From assembly GCF_021129155.1 (NCBI RefSeq), contig NZ_JAJOMC010000016.1, positions 1-64,000 of the forward strand: DNA of 64,000 nt, written 5' to 3'. The DNA comes from Arthrobacter sp. AK04. GTDB lineage: Bacteria; Actinomycetota; Actinomycetes; Actinomycetales; Micrococcaceae. The position numbers and the translations under genes are program-made. The notes beneath the pieces are model-generated. The model saw only the letters and a list, made by a program, of their open reading frames with translations. It was not told the origin of the DNA and did no database searches. The first letter of the stretch is position 1. The number at the start of each line of letters is the position of its first letter. This document shows positions 24,702 to 33,831 of the stretch, piece by piece.

Positions 24702-25883
24702 ATGTCCTCCACGAGCCCCGCCAGGAAAGTCGCCGTCATCGGCGGCGGAATCCTGGGCGTTTCCACCGCCGTCCATCTGGCAAAGGGAGGCGCGCAAGTA
24801 ACGCTTGCCACCTCCGGCCCGTTGGCGAGCGGAGCCTCCGGCCGCTCAATCGCATGGCTCAACTCCTCCGGTGCCCGCTCCGCCGCCTACCACTACCTGC
24901 GGATGCTTGCGATCGACCGCTACCGCACCTGGAGCGCACACCATCCCGAAAGCCGCGGCTACCTGAGGTTCGATGGTGCACTGAAATGGGCCGGCCCGGA
25001 CGAAACCTTCCGCGAAACCTTCGCCTTCGAACGTTCGGGCGGATACCACTCCGTCTGGGTGGACAGCAGTAACGTGGCCCGTGTCGCCCCGGATGTGGAC
25101 GCCGCTGCCGTGGCCAGCGAGGGTGCCATCTACAACCCAGGTGAAGGCTGGGTCAACATGCCCGACTTCATCGCGGCATTGGCTTCCGAGGCGGCGGACA
25201 ACGGGGCGGTGATCATCCAGAATGCCGGGGATGTCCGGGTGGATATGCACGACGGCGCCGCGGCCGGCGTCATCCTGGGCGACGGGACGCGGCTGGAAGC
25301 CGACCAGGTGGTGCTGGCAACCGGGGGTGAGGTCCCGGCCCAGCTCGCAGCCCTGGGTGTGACGGTTCCGGATGCCACCCCGGCCGCCTTCGTGGTGTTC
25401 ACAGAACCGCTCGACATGAAAGTGCAGACCGTGCTGAACACCCCCCGCGTCGCTGTGCGCCCCATGCCTGACGGCAGGCTGGTACTTGATGCGGACTGGG
25501 CAGAGCAGTCCGTGATCATCGAAGATGACGGATCCTTCACGGTTCCCGAGGAGTCCGTCCAGGGCCTGCTCGAGGAGGCCTCGAAGGTACTCGCGGGGAA
25601 TCCCCGGCTGGCCGCCCAGCGGGTAGCTGCCGGCCTGAAACCCATTCCCGGTGACGGTGAGCCGGTGGTGGGCCCCGTCTCTTCGATACCGGGCCTGCAC
25701 ACGGTTTTCACCCACTCGGGCGCGACGCTGGGGCTGATCCTCGGTGAGCTCCTCGCGGAGGAAATCCTTACCGGAACCCCCTCTCCCGTGCTCGCCGCCT
25801 TCCGGCTTGACCGGTTCGACGCCGGCGCCCCTGCCCGGGATGCCGTGGGGACGGGCGCCTGGGCGCCGGTGCACCAGAGCTAG
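24702..25883 (+). CDS. FAD-dependent amino acid/amine oxidoreductase (DadA type)
   Basis: A 393-residue flavoenzyme. The ATG at 24702 is preceded by AGGAAAG. The dinucleotide-binding motif is KVAVIGGGILGVSTAVHLAKGG, followed by ASGASGRSIAWLNSSGARS, a pattern typical of DAO-family oxidoreductases. The C-terminal FAD block is AGLKPIPGDGEPVVGPVSSIPGLHTVFTHSGATLGLILGELLA. Family reactions oxidise C-N bonds of D-amino acids, sarcosine-like or N-substituted amino acids. With a LacI regulator, a polar-amino-acid importer and a Gfo/Idh enzyme, an N-glycosylated amino acid (Amadori/opine-like) is an attractive but unproven substrate. It is the last gene of the unit and is followed by a strong hairpin. 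Confidence 0.85.
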   Translation: MSSTSPARKVAVIGGGILGVSTAVHLAKGGAQVTLATSGPLASGASGRSIAWLNSSGARSAAYHYLRMLAIDRYRTWSAHHPESRGYLRFDGALKWAGPDETFRETFAFERSGGYHSVWVDSSNVARVAPDVDAAAVASEGAIYNPGEGWVNMPDFIAALASEAADNGAVIIQNAGDVRVDMHDGAAAGVILGDGTRLEADQVVLATGGEVPAQLAALGVTVPDATPAAFVVFTEPLDMKVQTVLNTPRVAVRPMPDGRLVLDADWAEQSVIIEDDGSFTVPEESVQGLLEEASKVLAGNPRLAAQRVAAGLKPIPGDGEPVVGPVSSIPGLHTVFTHSGATLGLILGELLAEEILTGTPSPVLAAFRLDRFDAGAPARDAVGTGAWAPVHQS

Positions 25884-25887
25884 CAGG

Positions 25888-25925
25888 CCGGGAGGTGGGG
25901 CGGGCCTGGGCCCCACCCCTCCCGG
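25888..25925. terminator. Strong GC hairpin after FAD oxidoreductase gene
   Basis: CCGGGAGGTGGGGC (25888-25901) pairs with GCCCCACCCCTCCCGG (25910-25925) with a 2-nt bulge and a short loop. It starts 4 nt after the stop codon. It lacks a T-tract but the position fits a terminator of the 21-25.9 kb operon. Confidence 0.65.
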
Positions 25926-26094
25926 GCCGGTTGCGGCATCCCGGCTGCAGTTGCATCCCTGGTTGTCCGTCTGATCCCATCCTGCCGCCCTCAAAGAGCC
26001 GGCGGCGCTCCCCGCCCCGCCGGCGAACTAAGATGGATCAGATGACCAACCACCGGCCCGGCCCCGCCGTGGCCTGCTGAAAGTAGCGCGCACC

Positions 26095-29000
26095 ATGCCA
26101 TCCCAACCGGACGAGAGTGCGGCACTGGCAATACAGACTCCCGCCATCAACGACCGCTCCCTGGCGGCCGGGCTGGCGTATGCCATGGGAAGCCGCGTCT
26201 CGGGCATCTCATTCGACGCCGCCACCGGGCTCATGCTGGGCAAGGTCCGCGGCGGCGCGGACCTCCCCTACTCCACCACGGCCAAGCTGGTCCGCAAGGG
26301 CGGCGGCTGGAGCTGCACCGTGGGCGTCTGCAGCTGCCCGGTCCGCAAGGACTGCAAGCACGTGGCGGCGCTGCTCTTCGCCGCCGAGGACAACCCTGCC
26401 ATCCGGGTCCAGCTGCTCACGCCGTCAACATCCACCCAGGTGTCCCGCAACCCCTCGGTCTCTGCGCTGTCCGACTGGGAGCAGGCCCTCAGCCCGCTGA
26501 TCTCCCAGCCGGGGGCCACCCCATCCAACGCCGGGGTTCCGCTGGCGCTCCAGTTCGAGGTGGAAGAACCGGCGCCGCACTTTTCCTACACAGGCCGGCG
26601 TGATCCGCAGCGCAGCGTCCGCCAGCTCAAGGCCCGGCCCGTCATCATGGGCGCCAAGGGCAAGTGGATCCGCGGCGATGTTTCCTGGACCACGCTGAAC
26701 TACCTGAACTTCCGGCGCGAGTGCAACCCCGCGCACGTGGAATGGCTGCAGGAGTTCCTGGCTGCCCACTCCGTTGCGTCAGGCCGGACCTACAACTCCT
26801 CAGGCTTCTGGCTGGGGCTGAACTCCTTTGCCGGGAAGAACCTGTGGAGCCTGCTGGAAGACGCAGGCAAAATCGGCCTCGCACTCGTCCACTCGCGCGG
26901 CACTGAGCCGGTCCGCCTCGCAGCGTCGCCCGCCGCCGTCGGCCTTAATTTGAGCCGTTACGGCTCCCCGTTGGCCGCTCCTTCCGCAGCGGACGCGGCG
27001 GCACCTGCCGCACCGGCCGCACCCGTCGCACCGGCCAAGGACAAGACGTCCGACCGCGGGCTGGAACTTTCGCCCACCATCGCCGTTGAGGGCGTGGAGA
27101 TTGATCCGGCGTCAGTGGGAACCATCGGCCGCCCCGCCCACGGGATTTTCTTCACCACCGATGCCCTGGCCGCCGACGGCGGTGCGCTGCCCGGTGTTGG
27201 AGAGGCACCGCCGGGCGAGAACCTGATTACGCTGGCTGCCCTGGAAGGTGGCCTGAGCGAGGAACTGCTGACGTTCGTGACCGCGGGCGGCACGCTGCAT
27301 ATCCCGGCCAAGGATGAATCGCGCTTCCTTACGGGTTTCTACCCGAAGCTGAAGCAGACGGCCCGGGTCACCGCCCGGGACGAGTCCGTGGAGCTCCCGG
27401 CGCTGGCCGTCCCCACCCTGTCCCTGCTGGCCAACTACGGCGCGGACCACAGGGTGCGGCTGCACTGGGAGTGGCACTACAAGAGCGGAAACCTGGTCAC
27501 GGCGCAGCCCCTCTGGCGGCACCCCGGCGACCACGGCTACCGCGACGACACCGCCGAGGCCCGGATCCTGGAAGGCCTCGGCCAGCCGTGGGACGTGGTG
27601 CCGGCCCTGGGTGAGTCCGCCACCGGCGGCTGGGGCACGCCGCGGCTGGCGGCGTCCGCGGAACTGAAGGGCCTGGACACCCTGGCGTTCACTGAGGAGG
27701 TCCTCCCCCGGCTGCGCGAAGCCCCGGACGTCGAGGTGGACACCGCCGGCGAGATCGCTGAGTACCGTGAGGCCGAGGAAGCGCCGGTGGTGTCCATTTC
27801 CACCAAGGCCACCGAACAGCGCGACTGGTTCGACCTCGGCATCCAGATCACGCTGGAGGGGCAGCCGGTCTCCTTCGCGGCCGTCTTCTCCGCGCTGGCG
27901 TCCGGCCAGACCAAGATGCTGCTGCCCAGCGGCGCCTACTTCTCCCTGGACCTGCCCGAGCTGCACCAGCTGCGCGCACTGATCGAGGAGGCGCGCTCCC
28001 TGCAGGACAACAAGGACGCACCCCTGCAGATCAGCCGGTTCCAGGCTGGGCTGTGGGACGAGCTTGCCCAGCTGGGCATCGTGGATGAGCAGGCGGCCGC
28101 GTGGCGTTCAGCGGTGGGCGGCCTGCTGGAGGGCGGCGTGGACGGCCTGCCGTTGCCCGCCACCCTTAATGCAGAGCTCCGGCCGTACCAGCTGGAGGGC
28201 TTTAACTGGCTCACGTTCCTGTATCGGCACAGCCTGGGCGGGATCCTGGCCGACGACATGGGCCTGGGCAAGACGGTGCAGGCGCTCGCCCTGATGTGCG
28301 CGGCGAAGGAGCTCTCGCTGGCGGCAGCAGATGCTTCAGCAGGCCAATCCGACGCCGGTGCTCCCTTTTTGGTGGTTGCCCCCACCAGCGTGGTGGGCAA
28401 CTGGGCAGCGGAAGCGGCGCGTTTCGCCCCGGGCCTGAAAGTCCACGCCGTCAGCGAGACGTTCGCCAAGAGCAACCAGACCCCGACGGAGGCACTGGCC
28501 GGCGCCGACATTGTGATCACCTCCTACGCACTGTTCCGCATCGACTACGAGGCCTACGCCTCCCGCACCTGGTCCGGCCTGGTGCTGGACGAGGCGCAGT
28601 TCGTGAAGAACCACCAGTCCAAGGCATACCAGTGCGCCCGCAAACTCCCGGCGGCCTTCAAGCTGGCCATCACGGGCACGCCGCTGGAGAACAACCTGAT
28701 GGAGTTCTGGGCGCTTACCTCGATCGTTGCGCCGGGCCTGTTCTCCAGCCCCAAGCGCTTTGCCGAGTACTACCAGAAGCCCGTGGAGAAGAACGGTGAC
28801 AAGGGGCAGCTGGACAAGCTCCGCCGTCGGGTCCGTCCGCTGATGATGCGCCGCACCAAGGACCAGGTGATCAAGGACCTGCCGCCCAAGCAGGAGCAGA
28901 TCCTGGAAGTGGTGCTCAACCCGCGCCACCAGAAGGTGTACCAGACGCACCTGCAGCGCGAACGGCAGAAGATCCTGGGGCTGATCGAGGACGTGAACAA

Positions 29001-29598
29001 GAACCGGTTCACGATCTTCCAGTCACTGACCCTGCTGCGGCAGCTCAGCCTGGACGCGTCCCTGGTGGACCCGGCGCTTTCTGCGGTGCGGTCGAGCAAG
29101 CTGGACGTGCTGTTCGAGCAGCTGGAGGACCTGGTGGCAGAGGGGCACCGGGCACTGATCTTCAGCCAGTTCACGGGCTTCCTGGGGAAGGTCCGGGAGC
29201 GGCTGGACGAGGAAAAGATCGAGTACTGCTACCTCGACGGCGGCACCCGCAACCGCGCGGACGTGGTCAACGAGTTCAAGAACGGCAGCGCCCCGGTGTT
29301 CCTGATTTCGCTAAAGGCCGGCGGGTTTGGCCTAAACCTCACCGAGGCCGACTACGTGTTCCTGCTGGACCCGTGGTGGAACCCGGCTTCCGAAGCGCAG
29401 GCCGTGGACCGGACCCACCGCATTGGCCAGGCACGGAACGTGATGGTCTACCGGCTGGTTGCCAAGGACACCATCGAGGAAAAGGTCATGGCGCTCAAGG
29501 CCCGGAAGTCGCAGCTGTTTTCCGATGTCATGGAAGGCGATGCCCTGGCCGGCGGCGCCATCACGGCGGAGGACCTGGCGGGGCTGTTCAAGGAGTAG
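26095..29598 (+). CDS. SWIM zinc-finger SNF2-family DNA helicase/translocase
   Basis: A 1167-residue protein. The N-terminal SWIM zinc finger (about residues 75-92) shows VGVCSCPVRKDCKHVAALLFA, matching CxCx(n)CxH. A long middle region (about 120-680), including an Ala/Pro linker near 295-320, is typical of bacterial SNF2 proteins. The SNF2 motor begins at LRPYQLEGFNWLTFLYRHSLGG. Motif I is DDMGLGKTVQAL (near residue 720), motif II VLDEAQFVKN and motif III ITGTPLENNL. The helicase C lobe holds LISLKAGGFGLNLTEADYV and DPWWNPASEAQAVDRTHRIGQ. Such proteins translocate on duplex DNA; the bacterial role is probably transcription or repair related. It is complete and stands alone. Confidence 0.9.
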   Translation: MPSQPDESAALAIQTPAINDRSLAAGLAYAMGSRVSGISFDAATGLMLGKVRGGADLPYSTTAKLVRKGGGWSCTVGVCSCPVRKDCKHVAALLFAAEDNPAIRVQLLTPSTSTQVSRNPSVSALSDWEQALSPLISQPGATPSNAGVPLALQFEVEEPAPHFSYTGRRDPQRSVRQLKARPVIMGAKGKWIRGDVSWTTLNYLNFRRECNPAHVEWLQEFLAAHSVASGRTYNSSGFWLGLNSFAGKNLWSLLEDAGKIGLALVHSRGTEPVRLAASPAAVGLNLSRYGSPLAAPSAADAAAPAAPAAPVAPAKDKTSDRGLELSPTIAVEGVEIDPASVGTIGRPAHGIFFTTDALAADGGALPGVGEAPPGENLITLAALEGGLSEELLTFVTAGGTLHIPAKDESRFLTGFYPKLKQTARVTARDESVELPALAVPTLSLLANYGADHRVRLHWEWHYKSGNLVTAQPLWRHPGDHGYRDDTAEARILEGLGQPWDVVPALGESATGGWGTPRLAASAELKGLDTLAFTEEVLPRLREAPDVEVDTAGEIAEYREAEEAPVVSISTKATEQRDWFDLGIQITLEGQPVSFAAVFSALASGQTKMLLPSGAYFSLDLPELHQLRALIEEARSLQDNKDAPLQISRFQAGLWDELAQLGIVDEQAAAWRSAVGGLLEGGVDGLPLPATLNAELRPYQLEGFNWLTFLYRHSLGGILADDMGLGKTVQALALMCAAKELSLAAADASAGQSDAGAPFLVVAPTSVVGNWAAEAARFAPGLKVHAVSETFAKSNQTPTEALAGADIVITSYALFRIDYEAYASRTWSGLVLDEAQFVKNHQSKAYQCARKLPAAFKLAITGTPLENNLMEFWALTSIVAPGLFSSPKRFAEYYQKPVEKNGDKGQLDKLRRRVRPLMMRRTKDQVIKDLPPKQEQILEVVLNPRHQKVYQTHLQRERQKILGLIEDVNKNRFTIFQSLTLLRQLSLDASLVDPALSAVRSSKLDVLFEQLEDLVAEGHRALIFSQFTGFLGKVRERLDEEKIEYCYLDGGTRNRADVVNEFKNGSAPVFLISLKAGGFGLNLTEADYVFLLDPWWNPASEAQAVDRTHRIGQARNVMVYRLVAKDTIEEKVMALKARKSQLFSDVMEGDALAGGAITAEDLAGLFKE

Positions 29599-29702
29599 CG
29601 GTGAAGGCGGGGCTTTGTGCCCTACATCCGTATCCGGCCGGACCGTAGTCTGGGACCAGCAGAGCGACTGGCGGGCGCCTGCCGAATCCCGGGAGGCAAT
29701 CC

Positions 29703-30377
29703 GTGAAATCGGCCAACGCGAGCATCATCGCCGGCATCGTCCTGATCTCGGCGGGCGTACTGCTGCTGCTGGATCTGCTCAATGTCATCGAGAGCGCCGC
29801 CTATGTGCCGATGCTGATCTTCGCCGCCATAGGGGCCGTGTTCCTGTCCGTCTTCATCCGCAGCCCGGAGAACTGGTGGGCCGCAATCCCGGGCTCGGTG
29901 TTCCTGGGCCTGGCAGCCGTGATCGCCGCCTCCCAGTTTACGGACGGCGGCGCCGGCGCGAGTTTCCTGTTCCTCTTCATGGCCGCCGGGTTCGCCGCGG
30001 TCTACTTGCGCCAGCGGGGCAACTGGTGGGCGGTAATCCCCAGCGGCGTGATGCTCACGCTGGCAGTTATTGTTACCCTCCCGCAGGATCTGCAGGGCAT
30101 GCCGGTGGCGGCCGTCCTGTTCCTGGGCCTGGCGGCCACCTTCGGCGCGCTGTCCCTGGTTCCCGTTCCCGACGCCGGTGCCGCCGGGCGGATGAAGTGG
30201 CCCCTGATCCCGGCGTCCGCCCTGGGCGTACTGGGCGTGATCTTCGCCCTGCAATCAACGGCACTGCTCATCGCCGCGGACATCCTGGTCCTGACCCTCA
30301 TGATCCTGGCGGGCGTCGCCCTGCTGGTCTACGCCTACCTTGCCCTTCATGGCGGGCACGGCAAGGCCCACGGCTAA
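29703..30377 (+). CDS. Hypothetical membrane protein, about seven spans
   Basis: A 224-residue, very hydrophobic protein starting at GTG 29703, preceded by GGGAGG. The segments are evenly spaced: ASIIAGIVLISAGVLLLLDLL, YVPMLIFAAIGAVFLSVFI, WAAIPGSVFLGLAAVIAAS, ASFLFLFMAAGFAAVYL, WAVIPSGVMLTLAVIVTLP, VAAVLFLGLAATFGALSLV, and two close to the C-terminus. The repeats ENWWAAIPG and GNWWAVIPS suggest an internal duplication. It ends in a His/Gly/Lys tail. No family recognised. Confidence 0.7.
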   Translation: MKSANASIIAGIVLISAGVLLLLDLLNVIESAAYVPMLIFAAIGAVFLSVFIRSPENWWAAIPGSVFLGLAAVIAASQFTDGGAGASFLFLFMAAGFAAVYLRQRGNWWAVIPSGVMLTLAVIVTLPQDLQGMPVAAVLFLGLAATFGALSLVPVPDAGAAGRMKWPLIPASALGVLGVIFALQSTALLIAADILVLTLMILAGVALLVYAYLALHGGHGKAHG

Positions 30378-30415
30378 GCTGGAAGTTCCAAGGAAACTAC
30401 AACGTTGGAGAACCA

Positions 30416-31396
30416 GTGCAAGAGCCCCTCACTCCCCTGCGCCCGGACGCCTTCGGGACGCCCTACCGTGACCCCGTCTGGGACGGCCCAACGGATCCCA
30501 TCCTGGTTCCTGACCACCTCACCGGCGACTGGGTGCTTTTCTACACCCAGCGCCGGGCCACGGCGCCGGGGTTGTCAGGCGTGGAGTGGGTGCACGGCAC
30601 GGCCATCGGAGCGGCCCGCTCATCCGACGGCGGCGCAACCTGGCAGTACCAGGGCACCGTGGGCGGACTGGTGCCGCCCGAAAGTGAACTTCCGGCAACC
30701 CTCTGGGCGCCCGACGTCGTTCGCATCGGAGACGAGTGGCTGATGTACCTCAGCGTCCTGGGCGGGGTGCGGAAGGACTGGACCGGCAAGGCAGACATCG
30801 TGCAGTTCGCCAGCAAGGACCTGGTGCACTGGGAGTACCTCGGCCCCATCAACCTCAATTCGCCACGGGTAATTGACGCCGCCGTCGCACGCTGCGGGGA
30901 CGGCCGCCACCGGCTCTGGTTCAAGGACGAGGCACGCGGCTCCAACACGTACAGCGCGGTGAGCGATACCCCGCGTGACCCCTCGTCCTGGACGCTGGAA
31001 GGCCTCACCATTCCCGGCCGCCCGCACGAAGGGCCCAAGGTCTTTGTGCTTGAGGGAACGTACTGGATGATCGTGGACGAGTGGCGGGGCCAGGGCATTT
31101 ACCGTTCGGCGGACGCCACCGGCAACTGGGTCCGGCAGGAGCACCTCGACGGCCTGATCCTTACCCAGCCCGAGCACGTGGACGGGCGGCCCGTCGTCGG
31201 ACGCCACGCGGACGTGGTGCCCCTCGAACCGGGTGATGACGGTAAAGAGCGGGCCCTTCTGGCCTACTTCACCCACCCTCACTGGGGCGGCGAGGAGATC
31301 GACACCATGGCCCCGGACCCCAAAACCTGCCTGAGCCACGTCCGCGGTGCCGTTCTGGAGGTCCGGGACGGGAACCTTGTCTGCAGCGAGCACTGA
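30416..31396 (+). CDS. GH43-like five-bladed beta-propeller glycosidase
   Basis: A 326-residue protein starting at GTG 30416, with TTGGAG a few nt upstream. Repeated propeller blades are visible: DPVWDGPTDPILVPDHLTGDWVLFYTQRR, LWAPDVVRIGDEWLMYLSVLGG, and DLVHWEYLGPINLNSPRVIDAAVARCGDGRHRLWFKDEA. A later block, RPHEGPKVFVLEGTYWMIVDEWRG, carries a Glu in the usual acid position. Acidic residues recur at the blade starts, as in GH43/GH32-type folds. There is no signal peptide. The likely activity is an exo-acting arabinosidase, xylosidase or fructosidase; the motif set does not separate these. Confidence 0.65.
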   Translation: MQEPLTPLRPDAFGTPYRDPVWDGPTDPILVPDHLTGDWVLFYTQRRATAPGLSGVEWVHGTAIGAARSSDGGATWQYQGTVGGLVPPESELPATLWAPDVVRIGDEWLMYLSVLGGVRKDWTGKADIVQFASKDLVHWEYLGPINLNSPRVIDAAVARCGDGRHRLWFKDEARGSNTYSAVSDTPRDPSSWTLEGLTIPGRPHEGPKVFVLEGTYWMIVDEWRGQGIYRSADATGNWVRQEHLDGLILTQPEHVDGRPVVGRHADVVPLEPGDDGKERALLAYFTHPHWGGEEIDTMAPDPKTCLSHVRGAVLEVRDGNLVCSEH

Positions 31397-31438
31397 ACAC
31401 TGAGTTCCGGACAAACCAGGCGCTTCATAACATGACAA

Positions 31439-31495
31439 AGGGCCAACCCTGGAACTATAAGCCGGCTGCTGCCGGCACCGGTCCAGGGTGGCCCT
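31439..31495. terminator. Bidirectional terminator hairpin between convergent genes
   Basis: AGGGCCAACCCTGGA (31439-31453) pairs with TCCAGGGTGGCCCT (31482-31495), one bulged base. An inner hairpin, GCCGGC-TGCT-GCCGGC, sits in the loop. It lies between the convergent GH43-like and amt genes and could end both. Confidence 0.7.
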
Positions 31496-31544
31496 CTGCC
31501 TGACTCGTGCTCCGGATAACGCCCATCCGGAATCCTTGGGAAAC

Positions 31545-32834
31545 CTAAGCGCGCTGCGGAGAGCCCAGCTCCACCGGATCCTCATCCGTAAGGTAAGCGA
31601 GCTCGGAGTGTGCCGCCAGGTCGATTCCGCGCATCTCGTCCTCCGGGTTGATCCGCAGGCCGATCGTCTTGTCCAGGATCTTGGCGAGCACCCAGGTGAT
31701 GCCGAAGGAGTACACCAGCACGGTCACCGTTGCCAGGGACTGGACGCCGAGCAGTTCCACGCCGCCGCCGTAGAAGAGCCCGCTGACACCGTTCGGCGCC
31801 ACATCGGTGGCAAAGAAGCCGATCAGCAGCGTGCCCAGGATGCCGCCCACCAGGTGGACACCCACGACGTCGAGCGAGTCGTCGTAGCCCAGGCGGTACT
31901 TCAGTTCAATGGCCAGCGAGCAGACGGCCCCGGCGATCGCGCCGATGGCCACCGCGCCCAGCGGGGTCACAGCACCGCAGGCGGGGGTAATGGCCACGAG
32001 TGCTGAGATCAGGCCGGAGGCTGCACCCATGCTGGTGGCTGCGCCGCGGCGGAGCCGTTCCACGAGGGCCCAGGCCAGGAGGCCGGCTGAAGCAGCCACA
32101 GCGGTGTTGAGGAAGACCACCGACGCCGAGTGGCCGGCGGACAGCGCCGAGCCGGCGTTGAAACCGAACCAGCCAACCCACAGCAGGCCTGCACCAACCA
32201 GCACCAGCGGCCGGCTGTGCGGCTTCGCGTGCTCCACCTTGGGCCAGCCCGAGCTCTTGCCCAGGACCAGCGCCAGGGCCAGGGCGGCCGCGCCGGCGTT
32301 CATGTGCACCGCGGTGCCGCCGGCAAAGTCGATGGCCTCGATGCCGCTGGCAATCCAGCCGCCGGTCACGCTGCCGTCCTCGGAGGAGAAGGCGAACACC
32401 CAGTGCGCCACCGGGAAGTAGACGATGGTGGCCCAGATGCCGGCAAACAGCATCCACGCGCCGAACTTCATGCGTCCGGCAGCCGCGCCGGCCACCAGCG
32501 CGGTGGTGACGCAGGCGAAGAACAGCTGGAAGGCCGCGAACAGTGCCACCGGAATGGACGCCTCTGCGTCCTCGGCCATCAGCTGCCCCAGGCCGGGGAA
32601 CTCTGTGACGTCACCGATCAGGCCCAGCCCGCCCACTGAATTGCCGAAGGCCAGCGAGTATCCGAACAGTGCCCAGAGGACGGCCACCAGGCTGGCGCCG
32701 CCGAAGCACATCATCATCATGTTGAGAATGCGGCGCGAGCCCACCATGCCCCCGTAGAACAGGGCAAGGGCGGGGATCATCATGCAGACCAGCGCTGCGC
32801 TGGCCAAAATCCAAGCGACATTTCCCGAATCCAT
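31545..32834 (-). CDS. amt: Ammonium/methylammonium transporter Amt
   Basis: A 429-residue Amt/MEP/Rh channel with eleven expected spans. Opening block: AWILASAALVCMMIPALALFYGGMV. The pore twin histidines are visible in FAGGTAVHMNAGAAALALAL and VGVHLVGGILGTLLIGFF. Family motifs such as WVGWFGFNAGSA are present. It moves ammonia/ammonium and, in many bacteria, methylammonium. It lies downstream of the XRE-cupin gene on the same strand but 288 nt away. That gap holds the 17-nt motif also found before the ligase gene at 39444, which suggests shared control. In this setting it may serve amine uptake as well as ammonium scavenging. Confidence 0.95.
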   Translation of the reverse strand: MDSGNVAWILASAALVCMMIPALALFYGGMVGSRRILNMMMMCFGGASLVAVLWALFGYSLAFGNSVGGLGLIGDVTEFPGLGQLMAEDAEASIPVALFAAFQLFFACVTTALVAGAAAGRMKFGAWMLFAGIWATIVYFPVAHWVFAFSSEDGSVTGGWIASGIEAIDFAGGTAVHMNAGAAALALALVLGKSSGWPKVEHAKPHSRPLVLVGAGLLWVGWFGFNAGSALSAGHSASVVFLNTAVAASAGLLAWALVERLRRGAATSMGAASGLISALVAITPACGAVTPLGAVAIGAIAGAVCSLAIELKYRLGYDDSLDVVGVHLVGGILGTLLIGFFATDVAPNGVSGLFYGGGVELLGVQSLATVTVLVYSFGITWVLAKILDKTIGLRINPEDEMRGIDLAAHSELAYLTDEDPVELGSPQRA

Positions 32835-32991
32835 GGGAAACCCCTTTCGTGATGCGAGGAGAGAACGCCAAATCGCCCGTTGGAGCCACTCCGGAGGAGG
32901 GACGCGGAGTCAGTACCACGTTCATCGGAGGGCAGCTATTGCCGTCTGGTTCCAACTGTATGGCGGCAGGAATGGACTGGGTTTCCGGTGT

Positions 32992-33008
32992 GTTAAATGA
33001 TCGTTTCG
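32992..33008. promoter_or_regulatory. Motif GTTAAAT-N4-GTTTCG upstream of amt
   Basis: GTTAAATGATCGTTTCG lies 158 nt before the amt start. The same 17-nt arrangement (13 identical positions plus a 4-nt variable spacer) occurs at 40964-40980 before the type III glutamine-synthetase-like gene, in the same orientation relative to that gene. I infer a common regulator, possibly the XRE-cupin protein encoded between them. Confidence 0.45.
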
Positions 33009-33122
33009 GTCATCCACACGCGAGTTTCAACCGTCCCGCTGACCGCAGGAGTGCTGCGCAGCAGTGCTGAAGCCGGAGTGCTGGGCCAGGGGTGGGGAAG
33101 ACAGGGCGGAGGAAGAAGGACC

Positions 33123-33791
33123 CTACTTGGCGGAGATGGCCAGGAACGTGATGGGAAGGTCCAGCAGCTCCAGCGGCCCGTGCGGCCCTTCGCCGTCCAG
33201 CAGCAGGGAATCGCCGGGCTCCATGGCGTACTCGTAGGAGCCGTGGCCGTACACCATCCTGCCGGCGAGCATGTAGATGAACTCCGTGCCGGGGTGCTGG
33301 AACAGCGGGAACACGTCGGAGGCGTCCGTGAGCGTCACCAGCGTGGGTTCCAGGGCATCGGTCCGGCCCTTCAGAGTGCCCAGGACGCGGTATTCGTGGC
33401 CGTGCTGGGTGCCGCTGCGGACGGTGAGGCTCCCCTGGCCGCTCTTGGTGAAGGTGGCGTCGCGGTCTGTGTCCGCGCCACGGAACAATGCGGTGACCGG
33501 CACTTTCAGTCCGTCAGCAAGGCGCTGCAGCGTGGTCAGGGAACATGAGGTGGTGGCAGTTTCCACACGCGAAATCATTGCCTTGGAGAGGCCTGTCCGG
33601 GCGGCCAGTTCCGCCGAGGACAGCCCGGCCGCCGTGCGGTAGTGGCGCACCTGGGCTGCGATGACCTGCTCCAGCCGGCCCGCAGCCTGCCCGTCAGCCC
33701 GCGCCCCTTCGTGCGGCGCTTCCGGCTCCTCTTCCTGCCCGCTGGCGGAATCGGCTGCCTGTTCGGCTGCGTGGTCGGTCATAGCAGCCAT
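33123..33791 (-). CDS. XRE-family regulator with C-terminal cupin
   Basis: A 222-residue regulator. A charged, disordered N-terminus (~50 residues) precedes an XRE HTH (VRHYRTAAGLSSAELAARTGLSKAMISRVETATTSCSL and on). The C-terminal cupin holds FPLFQHPGTEFIYMLAGRMVYGHGSYEYAMEPGDSLLLDGEGPHGPL, a barrel that binds a small ligand. HTH-cupin proteins of this build (e.g. PuuR) commonly control amine and amino acid catabolism. The start is uncertain: ATG at 33791 or 33782, neither with a clear ribosome binding site. It lies 40 nt after the M20 hydrolase gene and is probably the last gene of the amine operon, hence its likely regulator. Confidence 0.82.
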   Translation of the reverse strand: MAAMTDHAAEQAADSASGQEEEPEAPHEGARADGQAAGRLEQVIAAQVRHYRTAAGLSSAELAARTGLSKAMISRVETATTSCSLTTLQRLADGLKVPVTALFRGADTDRDATFTKSGQGSLTVRSGTQHGHEYRVLGTLKGRTDALEPTLVTLTDASDVFPLFQHPGTEFIYMLAGRMVYGHGSYEYAMEPGDSLLLDGEGPHGPLELLDLPITFLAISAK

Positions 33792-33831
33792 CTTAGGCAC
33801 GGAACCGGGCGGGAGGACGACGACGGCGGCG

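Noticed and set aside
29459-30415. Plus-strand frame that would extend the GH43-like protein to 645 residues
   Set aside because: It overlaps the SNF2 gene end and the membrane-protein gene in another frame; the GTG at 30416 has a ribosome binding site.
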